Assembly (NCBI RefSeq): GCF_003057875.1
Contig: NZ_PYXZ01000001.1
Coordinates: 930,001-994,000, forward strand
From: Nocardioides currus
GTDB lineage: Bacteria; Actinomycetota; Actinomycetes; Propionibacteriales; Nocardioidaceae
Length of the DNA stretch: 64,000 nt
Direction: 5' to 3'
A program made the position numbers and the translations under genes. Below are positions 35,774-46,371 of this stretch, piece after piece. Under the pieces are notes generated by a model. It was not told the origin of the DNA. It was given only the letters and a program-made list of their open reading frames with translations, and did not search any database. Position 1 is the first letter of the stretch. Every line of letters begins with the position of its first letter.

Positions 35774-37000
35774 ATGCCTCACAACCATGGCGCGGACAGC
35801 GAAGTCGGCACTCTCACCACCGTCATGCTGCATCGGCCCGGCAACGAGCTGAAGCGCCTGACGCCCCGCAACAACGACAAGCTGCTCTTCGACGGCATCC
35901 CGTGGGTCAGCCGGGCGCAGGAGGAGCACGACGCCTTCGCGGACACCCTGCGCCAGCGCGGGGTGGAGGTGCTCTACCTCACCGACCTGCTGACCGAGAC
36001 CCTCGCCAGCGAGGAGGCGCGGGCGCACGCGATCAGCTCCGCGCTCAGTGGCCTGCACCTCGGCGACACCCTGCGCGCCTATCTCGCGGTGGCCCTCGCC
36101 GAGGCCTCGCCCGAGGAGCTGACCGGCCTGCTGACCGCCGGCATCCGCAACGACGAGGTCCGCGGCGGCCACGGGCTCGTGACCAGCCTGCTGAGCCCGT
36201 ACGACTTCCTGATCGACCCGCTGCCCAACCTGCTGTTCACCCGCGACTCCAGCGTGTGGGTGCGCGACCGGGTCGCGATCACCAGCCTGGCCATGCCTGC
36301 CCGCAAGCGCGAGACGCAGCTGACCGAGCTGATCTACACCGAGCACCCGCGCTTCGCCGGCCAGACCCAGAAGATCCACGGCTGGCACAACGAGCACGTC
36401 GAGGGCGGCGACGTGCTGCTGCTCTCGCCGGGCGTCGTCGCGGTCGGCGTCGGCGAGCGCACGACTCCCGCCGGCGTGGAGCGCCTCGCCCGCCAGGTCT
36501 TCCAGGCCGAGCTGGCCCACACGGTCCTCGCGGTGCCGATCGCCCAGGAGCGGGCGACGATGCACCTCGACACCGTGTGCACCATGGTCGACGTCGACAA
36601 GGTCGTGATGTATCCCAACGTCGCCCACTCGCTGATGGCCCACGCGGTCACGGTGCGCGAGCGCGGCGAGACCGACACCGACCTGGTCCTCGACGTCGCC
36701 GGCGCCGAGCCCTTCCTGGTCGCCGCGGCCAAGGCGATGCAGATCGACACCCTCCACCAGATCGACACCGGCCTCGACCCGGTCACCGCGGAGCGCGAGC
36801 AGTGGGACGACGGCAACAACACCCTGGCCCTCGCCCCGCGGGTCGCGGTCGCCTACGAGCGCAACGACGAGACCAACGACCGCCTCGAGGCCGCCGGCAT
36901 CGAGGTCGTCCGCATCGCCGGCTCCGAGCTCGGGTCGGGTCGCGGCGGACCACGGTGCATGTCCTGCCCGGTCGAGCGCCAGCCGCTCACGACCGACTGA
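35774..37000 (+). CDS. arcA: Arginine deiminase
   Basis: A 408-residue cytosolic enzyme that hydrolyses arginine to citrulline and ammonia. Active-site elements are all visible: the [11 protein letters not shown] segment, [16 protein letters not shown] (catalytic His/Glu region), [12 protein letters not shown] (His, Asp) and the nucleophilic Cys in [11 protein letters not shown] near residue 396. The length is normal. No arcB, arcC or arcD follows, so this is a stand-alone deiminase rather than a full energy-yielding pathway at this locus. A cNMP-binding gene follows after 37 nt. Confidence 0.96.
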   Translation: MPHNHGADSEVGTLTTVMLHRPGNELKRLTPRNNDKLLFDGIPWVSRAQEEHDAFADTLRQRGVEVLYLTDLLTETLASEEARAHAISSALSGLHLGDTLRAYLAVALAEASPEELTGLLTAGIRNDEVRGGHGLVTSLLSPYDFLIDPLPNLLFTRDSSVWVRDRVAITSLAMPARKRETQLTELIYTEHPRFAGQTQKIHGWHNEHVEGGDVLLLSPGVVAVGVGERTTPAGVERLARQVFQAELAHTVLAVPIAQERATMHLDTVCTMVDVDKVVMYPNVAHSLMAHAVTVRERGETDTDLVLDVAGAEPFLVAAAKAMQIDTLHQIDTGLDPVTAEREQWDDGNNTLALAPRVAVAYERNDETNDRLEAAGIEVVRIAGSELGSGRGGPRCMSCPVERQPLTTD

Positions 37001-37037
37001 CCCATATCCTCAGCGGCTGCGGAGCGTTGATCGGGTC

Positions 37038-37424
37038 ATGACGTCTTCCATCTTCGACGCGCTGTCCCCGGCCGAGGCTGCGCAGGTGCGGGCCGCCGGC
37101 ACCCAGCTCACCCTGCCGGCGGGCTGGTCGCCGATCGGCGAGCGGACCCCCGCCGACAAGGCCTACATCCTGACCGCGGGCGAGGTGTCCGTGCGCCGTA
37201 ACGGCACCGAGATCGCCCAGCTCGGTCCGGGCCAGATCATCGGCGAGGCCGCGATCGTCAACCACACCCTGCGCTCGGCCACGATCGTGGCCCTCACCCC
37301 GCTCGAGGCCATCCACTTCACCAGCGCGAAGCTGGAGGAGCTGGTGGCTCGCATCCCCGCCTTCGCCGACGCGCTCACCCGCGCCGCGGCCGAGCGCCTC
37401 GAGAGCGGTTCGGCACCTGAGTGA
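37038..37424 (+). CDS. Stand-alone cyclic-nucleotide-binding domain protein
   Basis: A 128-residue protein consisting essentially of one cNMP-binding beta-roll: KAYILTAGEVSVRRNGTEIAQLGPGQIIGEAAIVNHTLRSATIVAL, with the phosphate-binding-cassette-like GEAAIV...RSATI. It has no helix-turn-helix, so it is not a Crp-type regulator but a likely cNMP sensor or adaptor. It is followed 6 nt later by a nucleotide cyclase gene, suggesting that the two work together, possibly with arcA upstream. Confidence 0.85.
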   Translation: MTSSIFDALSPAEAAQVRAAGTQLTLPAGWSPIGERTPADKAYILTAGEVSVRRNGTEIAQLGPGQIIGEAAIVNHTLRSATIVALTPLEAIHFTSAKLEELVARIPAFADALTRAAAERLESGSAPE

Positions 37425-37430
37425 GCCCAC

Positions 37431-38441
37431 GTGAGTGAGTCCGACCCGCTCGAGGCGATCGAGGCGTTCCTGCTCGGCAGTCCGCCCACCCTCACCCAGG
37501 GCGAGGTGGCCGAACGCGCCGGCGTGCCCCTCGACCTCGCCCGCGACCTGTGGCACCACCTCGGCTTCGCCCACGCCACCGACGACGCGCGGGCCTTCGC
37601 CGCGAGCGACGTGGAGGCGCTGCGCCTGAGCGCCGAGCTGGTCAGCATGGGCATCCTCGGTGCCGACTCGCAGGCTGCGCTGGTCCGCACCTGGGGGCGC
37701 AGCTTCGCACGGCTGGCGGAGTGGCAGGTCTCGCTGCTGGCCGGCCTCGCCGTCGAGGGCGCGGACCCGGACGAGCGCCTCACCGAGCTGACGACCGGCG
37801 TGCTGCCGCGGGTGGAGGCGCTGCAGTCCTACGTCTGGCGTCGGCACCTGACCAGCGCAGCCCACCGCCTGCTCACGACCGGCACGGCGCCCGACGAGCA
37901 CACGACGGCGGTCTGCTTCGTCGACATCGTCGGCTACACCACCCGGAGCAGGTCCCTCGCCCAGGATGAGCTCATCGACTGGATCGAGCGCTTCGAGCAG
38001 GCCGCCACCATCGCCGTCGTCGACCACGGCGGACGGGTGATCAAGACGATCGGCGACGAGATCCTCTTCACCGTCGACGACCCGGTGGCCGCGGCCGAGA
38101 TCGCGCTCGACCTCACCGAGCGGGGTCTCGACGAGGACGACGACTTCCCGGCCGTCCGGGCCGGGATCGCGTACGGCGCCGTCGTGGCCCGCCTCGGCGA
38201 CGTCTTCGGGCCGACGGTCAACGTCGCGTCGCGGCTCACCTCCATCGCGCGCCCGGGCACGGTGGTGCTCGACCGCGGTGCCTACGCGGCGCTGTCCGGC
38301 GATCAGGACGAACCCGACGAGCAGGAGGAGATCGACACCCCCGACTACCGCTTCCGGCGACTGCGGCGCGTCTCGGTCAAGGGCTACGCCCGCCTCGAGG
38401 CGTGGCGGCTGCGACGGGTCAAGGAGTCGCGGGACGACTGA
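37431..38441 (+). CDS. Class III adenylate/guanylate cyclase
   Basis: A 336-residue protein. Residues ~1-150 form a helical regulatory region (TLTQGEVAERAGVPLDLARDLWHHLGF) like that of mycobacterial-type soluble cyclases. Residues ~160-335 are the cyclase homology domain: metal-binding Asp in CFVDIVGYT (near 164-171), second Asp in KTIGDEILF and transition-state Arg in VNVASRLTSIA. No membrane segments. It sits 6 nt after the cNMP-binding gene. The product (cAMP is most likely from KTIGDE) is inferred. Confidence 0.92.
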   Translation: MSESDPLEAIEAFLLGSPPTLTQGEVAERAGVPLDLARDLWHHLGFAHATDDARAFAASDVEALRLSAELVSMGILGADSQAALVRTWGRSFARLAEWQVSLLAGLAVEGADPDERLTELTTGVLPRVEALQSYVWRRHLTSAAHRLLTTGTAPDEHTTAVCFVDIVGYTTRSRSLAQDELIDWIERFEQAATIAVVDHGGRVIKTIGDEILFTVDDPVAAAEIALDLTERGLDEDDDFPAVRAGIAYGAVVARLGDVFGPTVNVASRLTSIARPGTVVLDRGAYAALSGDQDEPDEQEEIDTPDYRFRRLRRVSVKGYARLEAWRLRRVKESRDD

Positions 38442-38445
38442 CCCG

Positions 38446-38988
38446 CTACAACGGCAGGCAGATCTGCGAGGGCGGGATCGGCAGCGGGTTGGGGACGCAG
38501 ACCGGCGTCGGCAGGACGGTCGGGAGGACGGTCGGGACCGGGGTCGTCGGCGTGCCCGTCGGGGTGGGCGAGCCCGTGGTTGGCGTGCCGGTCGGGTTCG
38601 GCGTGCCGGTGGTGGTCGGCGTCGCGGTCGGGTTGGCCTTCATGCACTGGTCGTAGGCGGACCGCGCGGAGGTGTACCACTCGAGCTGGAGGCGCAGCTC
38701 CTTCTTCGCCTTCCGCAGCTTCCTGGTGGCGGTCCTGACCTGGGCGGGCCGGTCGGCCTTCCTCGCCTTCCTCAGCACCTTCTTCAGGCGGGTGACCGTG
38801 CGGCCGGAGTCCTGCGCCGCCTGCGCGGCGTCGGTGAGCTCCTCGGCCTGGGCCTTGCAGGCGGTGCTCACCCTGCCCGAGGACGCGGTGGCGCTGCCCC
38901 CCGACCCCACCAGGACGGCGAGCCCGGCGACGGCCAGGACGACCGCGAGGGAGGTGGCGAGGAACGTGCGGAACGGGGTCGTCGACAT
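38446..38988 (-). CDS. Secreted coiled-coil protein with Pro/Thr-rich tail
   Basis: A 180-residue protein. It has a signal peptide (TFLATSLAVVLAVAGLAVLV...ATAS), a basic coiled-coil region (TRLKKVLRKARKADRPAQVR, then LRKAKKELRLQLEWY) with one Cys at each end, and a C-terminal repeat tail of PTGTPTT units ending with two further Cys. No known domain was recognised. The ATG at 38988 is supported by AGGAGC upstream; a longer reading adds 14 residues. Convergent with the cyclase gene. Confidence 0.75.
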   Translation of the reverse strand: MSTTPFRTFLATSLAVVLAVAGLAVLVGSGGSATASSGRVSTACKAQAEELTDAAQAAQDSGRTVTRLKKVLRKARKADRPAQVRTATRKLRKAKKELRLQLEWYTSARSAYDQCMKANPTATPTTTGTPNPTGTPTTGSPTPTGTPTTPVPTVLPTVLPTPVCVPNPLPIPPSQICLPL

Positions 38989-39164
38989 GCTGCTCCTGGG
39001 TCCGGGCGCTCCGGTGCGCGGGTCGGGCACACGCTAGGCGCGGCCACGCGAGTTGGGAAGAGGCTCCGACCACCCGAGAGGGCATGGACGCGGGAGCGAT
39101 CGTGGTGCACGCTGTCCCGACCATCCCGCCCGTCCGGTCCGGGACCTGAGCTTCGGGGGAAGTC

Positions 39165-41216
39165 ATGGAGCGTTCTCGTCGGGGTCGGGTCCTCACCATC
39201 CTCCTGGTCGCCGTGCTGGGACTCGTCTCCCTCACCTCCTCGCCGGCCCTGGCGGCCGACGGCTCCGTCTCGGGAGTCGTCACCGGGACGGGTACGCCGA
39301 TGGGCGAGGTCAACGTCTCGCTCTACCGCTGGTCCGGCAGCACGTGGGGATGGGTGGCCAACGACTTCACGGATGCGAGCGGGCGCTACGTCTTCGACGG
39401 CCGGGCCGCCGGCGACTACCGGGTGGGGGCGGAGCCCTCGGCGCCGTACGTGGAGACGTTCCATCCCGCCGCCGACCTCGTCACGAGCGGGACCACCCTC
39501 ACCCTGGGTGAGGGCGAGGTCGTCGACGACGCGGACATCGCCCTCCTGCGGGCCGGCACGATCGAGGGCAGGGTCACCGACTCCGCCGGTGACCCGGTCG
39601 CGGGGCTGGAGGTGACCGCGACCGACACCAGGGTCGAGACCCGCATCGTCGAGGCCACGACCGACGGGGACGGTCGCTACGTCATCGACGGCCTCACCAC
39701 CGCCGACTACGTGGTGCAGTTCGCCGGCCACCAGGCTGGGCTGCAGGGCGAGTTCTACCTGGACGCCGGGTCCAGGACCACGGCCACCCCGGTGCACGTC
39801 GTGTCCGGTGAGCCGACGCGCGACATCGACGCCGAGCTCACCGAGCCGAGCCGCCTCGACGGCACGGTGCGCGACCGCGACACCGGCGACCCCGTGCCGT
39901 ACGCCCAGGTCTGGCTGTTCGAGAGGCAGGGCGCCTTCTGGCAGCCGACGAGCATCCGGGCCTACACCGACGCGCAGGGTCGCTACGCGCTCGACGGCGT
40001 GTTCGGGACCTACCGGCTCCTCGTCATCGACAGCTACGGCAACACGCACACCAACACCTACTACCCCGAGTCGCTGTCCGTCGATGACGCTGCGGACGTC
40101 GTGATCCCCCGGGGCGGCGGGGAAACCGTCGACGTCGCCATGCTCGGCGAGGCCAGGATCACCGGGACCGTCACGGGAGGCGGCGAGTCGGTGGCCGGCG
40201 TCCGGGTCGACGTCGACCTCCTGGACGGCGACCGGTGGGTGAGCTGGACCAGCCTCGACGTGGTCGGTGACGGGTCGTACGCCGCCGAGGTCGCCACCCC
40301 CGGCACCTACCGGGTCTCGTTCCGCGACCCCCAGCAGCGCTTCGCCCCGCAGTGGTGGGACGGCGCCGACAGCGCGGACACCGCCACGCCGGTCGTCGTC
40401 GACGTCGTCGGTGTCGACGCGACCGGGATCGACGCCGATCTCGACCTGCTGCCGGCCCTGACCAACAGCAGCCCACCGGGCATCACCGGTGACCCTGTCG
40501 TGGGCCGGACGCTGACCGCCACCACCGGCACGTGGTCGCCGGAGCCAGACCTCGTCCGCTGGGCGTGGCTGTCCGAGGGCGAGCCGATCCCGGGCGCCAC
40601 CTCAGCGTCGTACGTCCTCCGCACGGCCGACCTCGGCGACCGGCTGAGCGTGCGGGTGACGGTGCGGGCACCGGGCCACCGCCCGACAGCGGTCGACAGC
40701 GCGCAGACGAGCGCCGTCGCCGAGGACGTCACACCGACGCCCACGCCGACCGTGACCCCGACGCCGACCGTCACCCCGAACCCGACCATCACCCCGACCC
40801 CGACCGCCACACCGACGACGAGCGCGCCGACGACGACCCCGACCGTGCTCCCGACCATCACCCCGGAGCTGCCGGCGCCTCCCGCGACCACCACCCCCCT
40901 CACCACCGCGACTGCCGACCCGGTCGCCGAGCCGGTCCATCTGGAGGTCGACACCCGCCCGCGCCTGCGCGGAGCACCCCGCGTGGGTCGCACGCTGCGG
41001 GTCACGACGGGCAGGTGGAGCGCCGACACCGCCGACATCTCGTTCAGCTACCGGTGGTTCGTCGACGGACGGCCCCTGCGCCGGCCGTCGCGGCCGCGGC
41101 TCGAGGTCGCGCCCCGGTTCGTCGGCGCGAGGATCGCGGTGCGGGTCACGGCCCGGCTGGACGGCGCACCGACGGTGACGCTGCGGACCCGGCCGACGCT
41201 GCGCATCGAGGCCTGA
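39165..41216 (+). CDS. Large secreted multi-domain surface protein (Cna-B/carboxypeptidase-regulatory-like and Ig-like)
   Basis: A 683-residue exported protein. The signal peptide (residues 1-30) ends SSPALAAD. Four to five beta-sandwich repeats of the carboxypeptidase-regulatory/SdrD-B type follow (SGVVTGTGTPMGEVNVSLYR, EGRVTDSAGDPVAGLEVTAT, DGTVRDRDTGDPVPYAQVWL, TGTVTGGGESVAGVRVDVDL). Then comes an Ig-like repeat (VVGRTLTATTGTWSPEPDLV), a ~60-residue Thr/Pro linker and a second Ig-like repeat (RVGRTLRVTTGRWSADTADI). There is no LPXTG or terminal helix. A role in adhesion or scaffolding is inferred. GGGGGAAG precedes the ATG. Confidence 0.85.
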   Translation: MERSRRGRVLTILLVAVLGLVSLTSSPALAADGSVSGVVTGTGTPMGEVNVSLYRWSGSTWGWVANDFTDASGRYVFDGRAAGDYRVGAEPSAPYVETFHPAADLVTSGTTLTLGEGEVVDDADIALLRAGTIEGRVTDSAGDPVAGLEVTATDTRVETRIVEATTDGDGRYVIDGLTTADYVVQFAGHQAGLQGEFYLDAGSRTTATPVHVVSGEPTRDIDAELTEPSRLDGTVRDRDTGDPVPYAQVWLFERQGAFWQPTSIRAYTDAQGRYALDGVFGTYRLLVIDSYGNTHTNTYYPESLSVDDAADVVIPRGGGETVDVAMLGEARITGTVTGGGESVAGVRVDVDLLDGDRWVSWTSLDVVGDGSYAAEVATPGTYRVSFRDPQQRFAPQWWDGADSADTATPVVVDVVGVDATGIDADLDLLPALTNSSPPGITGDPVVGRTLTATTGTWSPEPDLVRWAWLSEGEPIPGATSASYVLRTADLGDRLSVRVTVRAPGHRPTAVDSAQTSAVAEDVTPTPTPTVTPTPTVTPNPTITPTPTATPTTSAPTTTPTVLPTITPELPAPPATTTPLTTATADPVAEPVHLEVDTRPRLRGAPRVGRTLRVTTGRWSADTADISFSYRWFVDGRPLRRPSRPRLEVAPRFVGARIAVRVTARLDGAPTVTLRTRPTLRIEA

Positions 41217-41241
41217 GCCCGCTCGCCCCAGAAATTGGAGC

Positions 41242-41281
41242 GCCCGGCCGATGTTGACGGGGGATACAACAACGGCCGGGC
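41242..41281 (+). terminator. Hairpin terminator after the surface-protein gene
   Basis: Arms at 41242-41256 (GCCCGGCCGATGTTG) and 41267-41281 pair at 14 of 15 positions around a 10-nt loop, 25 nt after the stop codon. It lies between convergent genes. Confidence 0.8.
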
Positions 41282-41335
41282 AGAGAGAAAACTACTCCCC
41301 AGCAACCTGCGAGACAAGACGCGGGGGGTGCTTCT

Positions 41336-42271
41336 TCAGCGAATGGTCACCTGACGGTTCGCCAGACCGGCCCGCGCGGACCGCTCGGCGGCACTCAGGT
41401 CGCCCGACTGAGACAGCGCCTCGGTCAGGTCGGCGGCGAAGGTGGCCGCCGGCCCCTCGAGCACGTCGGCACCCGTCCCGACCGGCAGGTCCCACACCGG
41501 GGCGAGCAGGCCGTGCGCGCGGAACATGCCCACGAAGCGCGACCCCTCGGCCACCGAGTCCTGGCCGGCGGCGTGCAGTCGGGCGAGCGCGCTGAGCAGC
41601 TCGTCCTCCTGGTGCGGCATCACCCAGCGCAGGTGCTCCTTCGGACCGACGTTGGTCCAGTACGCCGCCTCGACCCCGCTCAGGCGCACGGTCGGGTTGG
41701 CGGCGCCGTTGGCCTCCTCGAGCGCGGCGGCCATGGCGTCGTCCTTCACCTCGACGTCGTCGGCCCAGTAGCCGAAGCCGTCGTGGACGGTGATGTCGAG
41801 CGAGTCGTCGGTGATCAGGTCCTGCAGCCGCTTGCCCTCGCCGGGCGGGGAGGTGAGCCCCACGATGCCCGGCTCGGTGGTCGCGATCGCCGCCTCCAGC
41901 ACCGCGCCGAGGTCGCGTGCCGGGTCGCCGTACTGGTGGGCGACCTGCAGCCCGAGCCAGATCGCGCCGCTGTCGCGGACCATCGCCGGCGCCGCCATCG
42001 GCAGCAGCGTGCAGAGCCGGACCTCGCGGTCGGTGCTGGGCACGGTCAGCGGCACGGTCGCCGCGGGGACGAGCTCGCGCAGCGCGATCACGTCGCACTC
42101 GCCGGGCAGGCCCTCGAACGGGCGGTTGACGAACACGGGGGCAGCACCGCCGGCGGCGCCGTGGCACGCCTTGTAGCGCTTGCCCGAGCCGCAGGGACAG
42201 GGCTGGCGGGGACCGACCTCGCCCTCGGCGGGAGCGGTGTCGCGGGCTTTGGTGCGGGACTTCTTGGCCAT
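41336..42271 (-). CDS. DUF5926 family protein with SEC-C zinc motif
   Basis: A 311-residue actinobacterial protein. The N-terminal SEC-C-type zinc knuckle is PCPCGSGKRYKACHG (residues ~24-38), preceded by a basic tail (AKKSRTKARD). The remaining ~270 residues match the DUF5926 pattern (FEGLPGECDVIALRELVPAA, VGLTSPPGEGKRLQDLI, MPHQEDELLSALARLHAAG). SEC-C motifs often contact the ribosome or SecB-like partners, but no function is known here. The ATG at 42271 follows TAGCCT by 6 nt. Confidence 0.88.
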   Translation of the reverse strand: MAKKSRTKARDTAPAEGEVGPRQPCPCGSGKRYKACHGAAGGAAPVFVNRPFEGLPGECDVIALRELVPAATVPLTVPSTDREVRLCTLLPMAAPAMVRDSGAIWLGLQVAHQYGDPARDLGAVLEAAIATTEPGIVGLTSPPGEGKRLQDLITDDSLDITVHDGFGYWADDVEVKDDAMAAALEEANGAANPTVRLSGVEAAYWTNVGPKEHLRWVMPHQEDELLSALARLHAAGQDSVAEGSRFVGMFRAHGLLAPVWDLPVGTGADVLEGPAATFAADLTEALSQSGDLSAAERSARAGLANRQVTIR

Positions 42272-42277
42272 GCGGTG

Positions 42278-42283
42278 AGGCTA
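42278..42283 (-). promoter_or_regulatory. Candidate -10 box of the DUF5926 gene (leaderless)
   Basis: TAGCCT on the minus strand lies 6 nt before the ATG at 42271. Confidence 0.45.
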
Positions 42284-42369
42284 TCCAACGCTCGCGCGCG
42301 CCGCCGCGCCGCGTCCGCTGGTCTGCGTACCCCGACAGCCGGTGGTCCGGTCGCGATGCACCACGACCG

Positions 42370-42433
42370 TTGACAGTCGATCGAACCCGGTCCTAGCGTG
42401 ATGGGAATGGTGTTTGTTAGGTCGCTTAACTAA
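42370..42433 (+). promoter_or_regulatory. Chitinase promoter with TTNGTTA-type inverted repeat
   Basis: TTGACA (42370-42375) and TAGCGT (42394-42399) form a promoter with 18-bp spacing. Just downstream, TTTGTTAG (42413-42420) and TTAACTAA (42426-42433) are inverted half-sites around GTCGC (6 of 8 bases agree). This is an AT-rich candidate operator in the 5' untranslated region. Confidence 0.45.
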
Positions 42434-42461
42434 TCCTCTCTCTCGGGCCTTGGAGGCCAAC

Positions 42462-43955
<1,494 letters not shown>

Positions 43956-43985
43956 TCCCTCGACCCGGGCGAGCGCTCGGGGCAG

Positions 43986-44021
43986 GCGGGCCCGTGGGTG
44001 GGAGACCACCCGCGGGCCCGC
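43986..44021. terminator. Bidirectional hairpin terminator between chitinase and GDPD genes
   Basis: Sixteen-base arms (43986-44001 and 44006-44021) pair with a single G-T wobble around a GAGA tetraloop, located between the convergent stop codons at 43955 and 44064. Confidence 0.85.
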
Positions 44022-44063
44022 GCTGCGTCAGGCGGCCGGACGACCGGACTCAGGCGACCGGAC

Positions 44064-44843
44064 TCAGGCGTCCAGCAGCTCGAGCATGTAGGCCGGCTTG
44101 TCGCTGATCACCGCGGTGACGCCGAGGTCGAGGCAGATCTGCAGCTCCTCGGCCGTGTTGACGGTCCACACGTGGATCTCGCGGCCGGCCAGCCGCAGGT
44201 GCTTGCCGAGGCCTGGGTGGTCGCGCAGCTCGTCGATGCCGGGGCCGATGATCCAGTCCTTGCCGACGGCTCGCCGCAGCAGCGGCCAGTGGTGGGCCTT
44301 CTCGATCAGCATCACCACAGGGAGCTGGGGCGCCATCCGCTGCAACCGTTGCAGGGCGGTGAAGCTGAAGCTCATCACCCGCACCGGCGAGTCGGCGCCC
44401 GTCCACCCGAAGTCGGAGAGCAGCTCGACGAGCCGGCGCTCGACCAGGGAGCCGTAGCGCGTCGGGTGCTTGGTCTCGATCGCCATCTCGACCCGGCGCC
44501 CTGCGTCGGCGACGGTCTCGAGCAGCTTGCGCAGGGTGAGGACCTTGTCGTCCTCCGGGTCGGAGTCGGCAGCCTCGTCGTCGAGCTCGGCCCACGGGTT
44601 CTTCCAGGACGCGAAGTCGAGGGCGTCGAGGTCCTCGAGGTTCATCGTCGAGACGACGCCCCTGGTCGCCGCCGTCCGGCGCAGGTCGCGGTCGTGGACG
44701 CACACCAGGTGACCGTCGGCCGTCAGGCGTACGTCGCACTCGAGCGCTCCGGCGCCGACGGCGATCGCCCGCTTGTAGGCCCTGAGTGTGTGCTCGGCGT
44801 TCTCGTGGCTGGCGCCCCGGTGCGCGACGACCTGCGGCCTCAT
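44064..44843 (-). CDS. Glycerophosphodiester phosphodiesterase
   Basis: A 259-residue GDPD-family TIM barrel that hydrolyses deacylated phospholipids to glycerol-3-phosphate and an alcohol. Catalytic His and Arg are in VVAHRGASHENAEHTLRAY, metal-binding Glu-x-Asp in ALECDVRLTADG and the second His in LVCVHDRDLRRT. No signal peptide, so it is cytoplasmic. The ATG at 44843 overlaps the stop of the upstream MFS gene by 4 nt; coupled uptake and use of a substrate is possible. Confidence 0.94.
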   Translation of the reverse strand: MRPQVVAHRGASHENAEHTLRAYKRAIAVGAGALECDVRLTADGHLVCVHDRDLRRTAATRGVVSTMNLEDLDALDFASWKNPWAELDDEAADSDPEDDKVLTLRKLLETVADAGRRVEMAIETKHPTRYGSLVERRLVELLSDFGWTGADSPVRVMSFSFTALQRLQRMAPQLPVVMLIEKAHHWPLLRRAVGKDWIIGPGIDELRDHPGLGKHLRLAGREIHVWTVNTAEELQICLDLGVTAVISDKPAYMLELLDA

Positions 44844-46261
44844 GCTGGCAGCGTAGGGCTCCCGGACCGGCTGGTGGTGGAGGCGACCGGCACTGCCCCC
44901 GAACTGGTGACGGGCGCCTCGTCGACGTGCAGGTCGCGTCCCCGGGTCTCCGGCAGCAGCCGCGCGCAGAGCAGCGAGAGGATCGCGATCGCCGCGTTGT
45001 AGGTCGCGACCCACCACAGCGTCCCGTCGCCCAGCGTGACGAGCCACGCGGCGATGAGCGGGGTGAGGCCGGAGGCGAGGATGCCGGAGACCTGGTAGAG
45101 CGTGGACAGGGCGGAGTAGCGGTAGCGCGTGTCGAACAGCTCCGACCAGAACGCGGCGAGCGGGCCGTAGATCACGCCGTACAGCACGCCGAGCCCACCG
45201 ATGAAGGCGGCGGCGACCGACAGGGTCGTGCCGTGCTGCACGAGCCAGGCGGCGGGGAAGGCGAAGAGCAGGGCAAGCGTCGCTCCGGTCGAGAACACCC
45301 GCTTGCGCCCGAGCCGGTCGCTGAGGCCGCCGGCCACCACGACCAGCACCACGCCGAGCGCGGCCCCGACGAGGATCGCGTTGAGGGCGGTCGACTTCTC
45401 GATCCCGACGTTCTTCACGGCGTAGGCGAGCAGGTAGACCGAGAAGAGGTTGAACGTGAAGCCCTCGATGAAGCGGGTGCCCATGCCGAGCAGCAGCCGC
45501 CGCGGCTGGCGCCGGAACAGCTCCGTCACGGGCAGGGTCGAGATCTCCTTCTCCTCCGCCACGACCTGGAAGGCCGGGGTCTCCATCACGCTCAGCCGGA
45601 TCCACGCGCCGATGCCGAGCAGCACGATGCTGATCAGGAAGCAGGCGCGCCAGCCCCAGGCGAGGAACGACTCGTCGGGCAGCTGGCTGGCGACGGCGAA
45701 CGCGCCGCTGGCCAGGAACAACCCACCGGGCACGCCGATGTGGGCGAAGCTGCCGAAGAAGCCACGGCGCTGCGGCGGGGCGAACTCGACGGCGAGCAGC
45801 ACGGCGCCGCCGTACTCACCCCCGACGCCGATGCCCTGCAGGATCCGCAGGACGACCAGCAGCACCGGCGCCCAGACGCCGATCTGGTCGTACGTCGGCA
45901 GCACCCCGATCGCCGCCGTGCCGGCGCCCATGATGAGCAGCGTCCAGATCAGCATCGTCTTGCGCCCGATGCGGTCGCCGAAGTGACCGAAGATCAGCCC
46001 GCCGATCGGGCGCGCGATGAAGCCCACCGCGAAGGTGCCGAACGCCGCGAACTGGGCGGCCGGTCCGGAGAGGCCGTTGAAGAACAGCTGGTCGAAGACC
46101 AGGCCGGCGGCCGTGCCGTAGAGGAAGAAGTCGTACCACTCGATGGTCGCGCCGACCGCGCTCGCGAGGGCGACGCGACGCGCCTCGCCGGGCGACGGCG
46201 TGCGCTGGTCCGCGGCGGGCTCGGTCGCCGCGTGGCGACCGGTGGCGGTGGTGCTCGACAT
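44840..46261 (-). CDS. MFS transporter, metabolite:H+ symporter (MHS) type
   Basis: A 473-residue carrier with twelve predicted helices. MHS-subfamily features: IEWYDFFLYGTAAGLVFDQLFF in helix 1, FGHFGDRIGRKTMLIWTLLIMG after helix 2 and GVGGEYGGAVLLAVEFAPPQRRGFFGS in the central loop. MHS members import citrate, ketoglutarate, shikimate, proline/betaine and similar solutes; the substrate cannot be assigned. Co-translated with the GDPD gene. The ATG has AGGAGCC upstream, and an AT-richer promoter region lies at 46262-46371. Confidence 0.92.
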   Translation of the reverse strand: MSSTTATGRHAATEPAADQRTPSPGEARRVALASAVGATIEWYDFFLYGTAAGLVFDQLFFNGLSGPAAQFAAFGTFAVGFIARPIGGLIFGHFGDRIGRKTMLIWTLLIMGAGTAAIGVLPTYDQIGVWAPVLLVVLRILQGIGVGGEYGGAVLLAVEFAPPQRRGFFGSFAHIGVPGGLFLASGAFAVASQLPDESFLAWGWRACFLISIVLLGIGAWIRLSVMETPAFQVVAEEKEISTLPVTELFRRQPRRLLLGMGTRFIEGFTFNLFSVYLLAYAVKNVGIEKSTALNAILVGAALGVVLVVVAGGLSDRLGRKRVFSTGATLALLFAFPAAWLVQHGTTLSVAAAFIGGLGVLYGVIYGPLAAFWSELFDTRYRYSALSTLYQVSGILASGLTPLIAAWLVTLGDGTLWWVATYNAAIAILSLLCARLLPETRGRDLHVDEAPVTSSGAVPVASTTSRSGSPTLPA

Positions 46262-46371
46262 GGGGGCTCCTGGGCAGCGGGCTGCCGGATCGACGACGAC
46301 GAATCAATCTGCAGTAAACCACTACATTTTGTTCGTGTCGCATCCGGCGTCCGCCGACGGGTCCGTCGGGC

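Noticed and set aside
40735-40870. CCGAC/CACCCCGAC repeats in the surface-protein gene as non-coding repeats
   Set aside because: They encode the TPTPTVTP linker in frame between two Ig-like domains.
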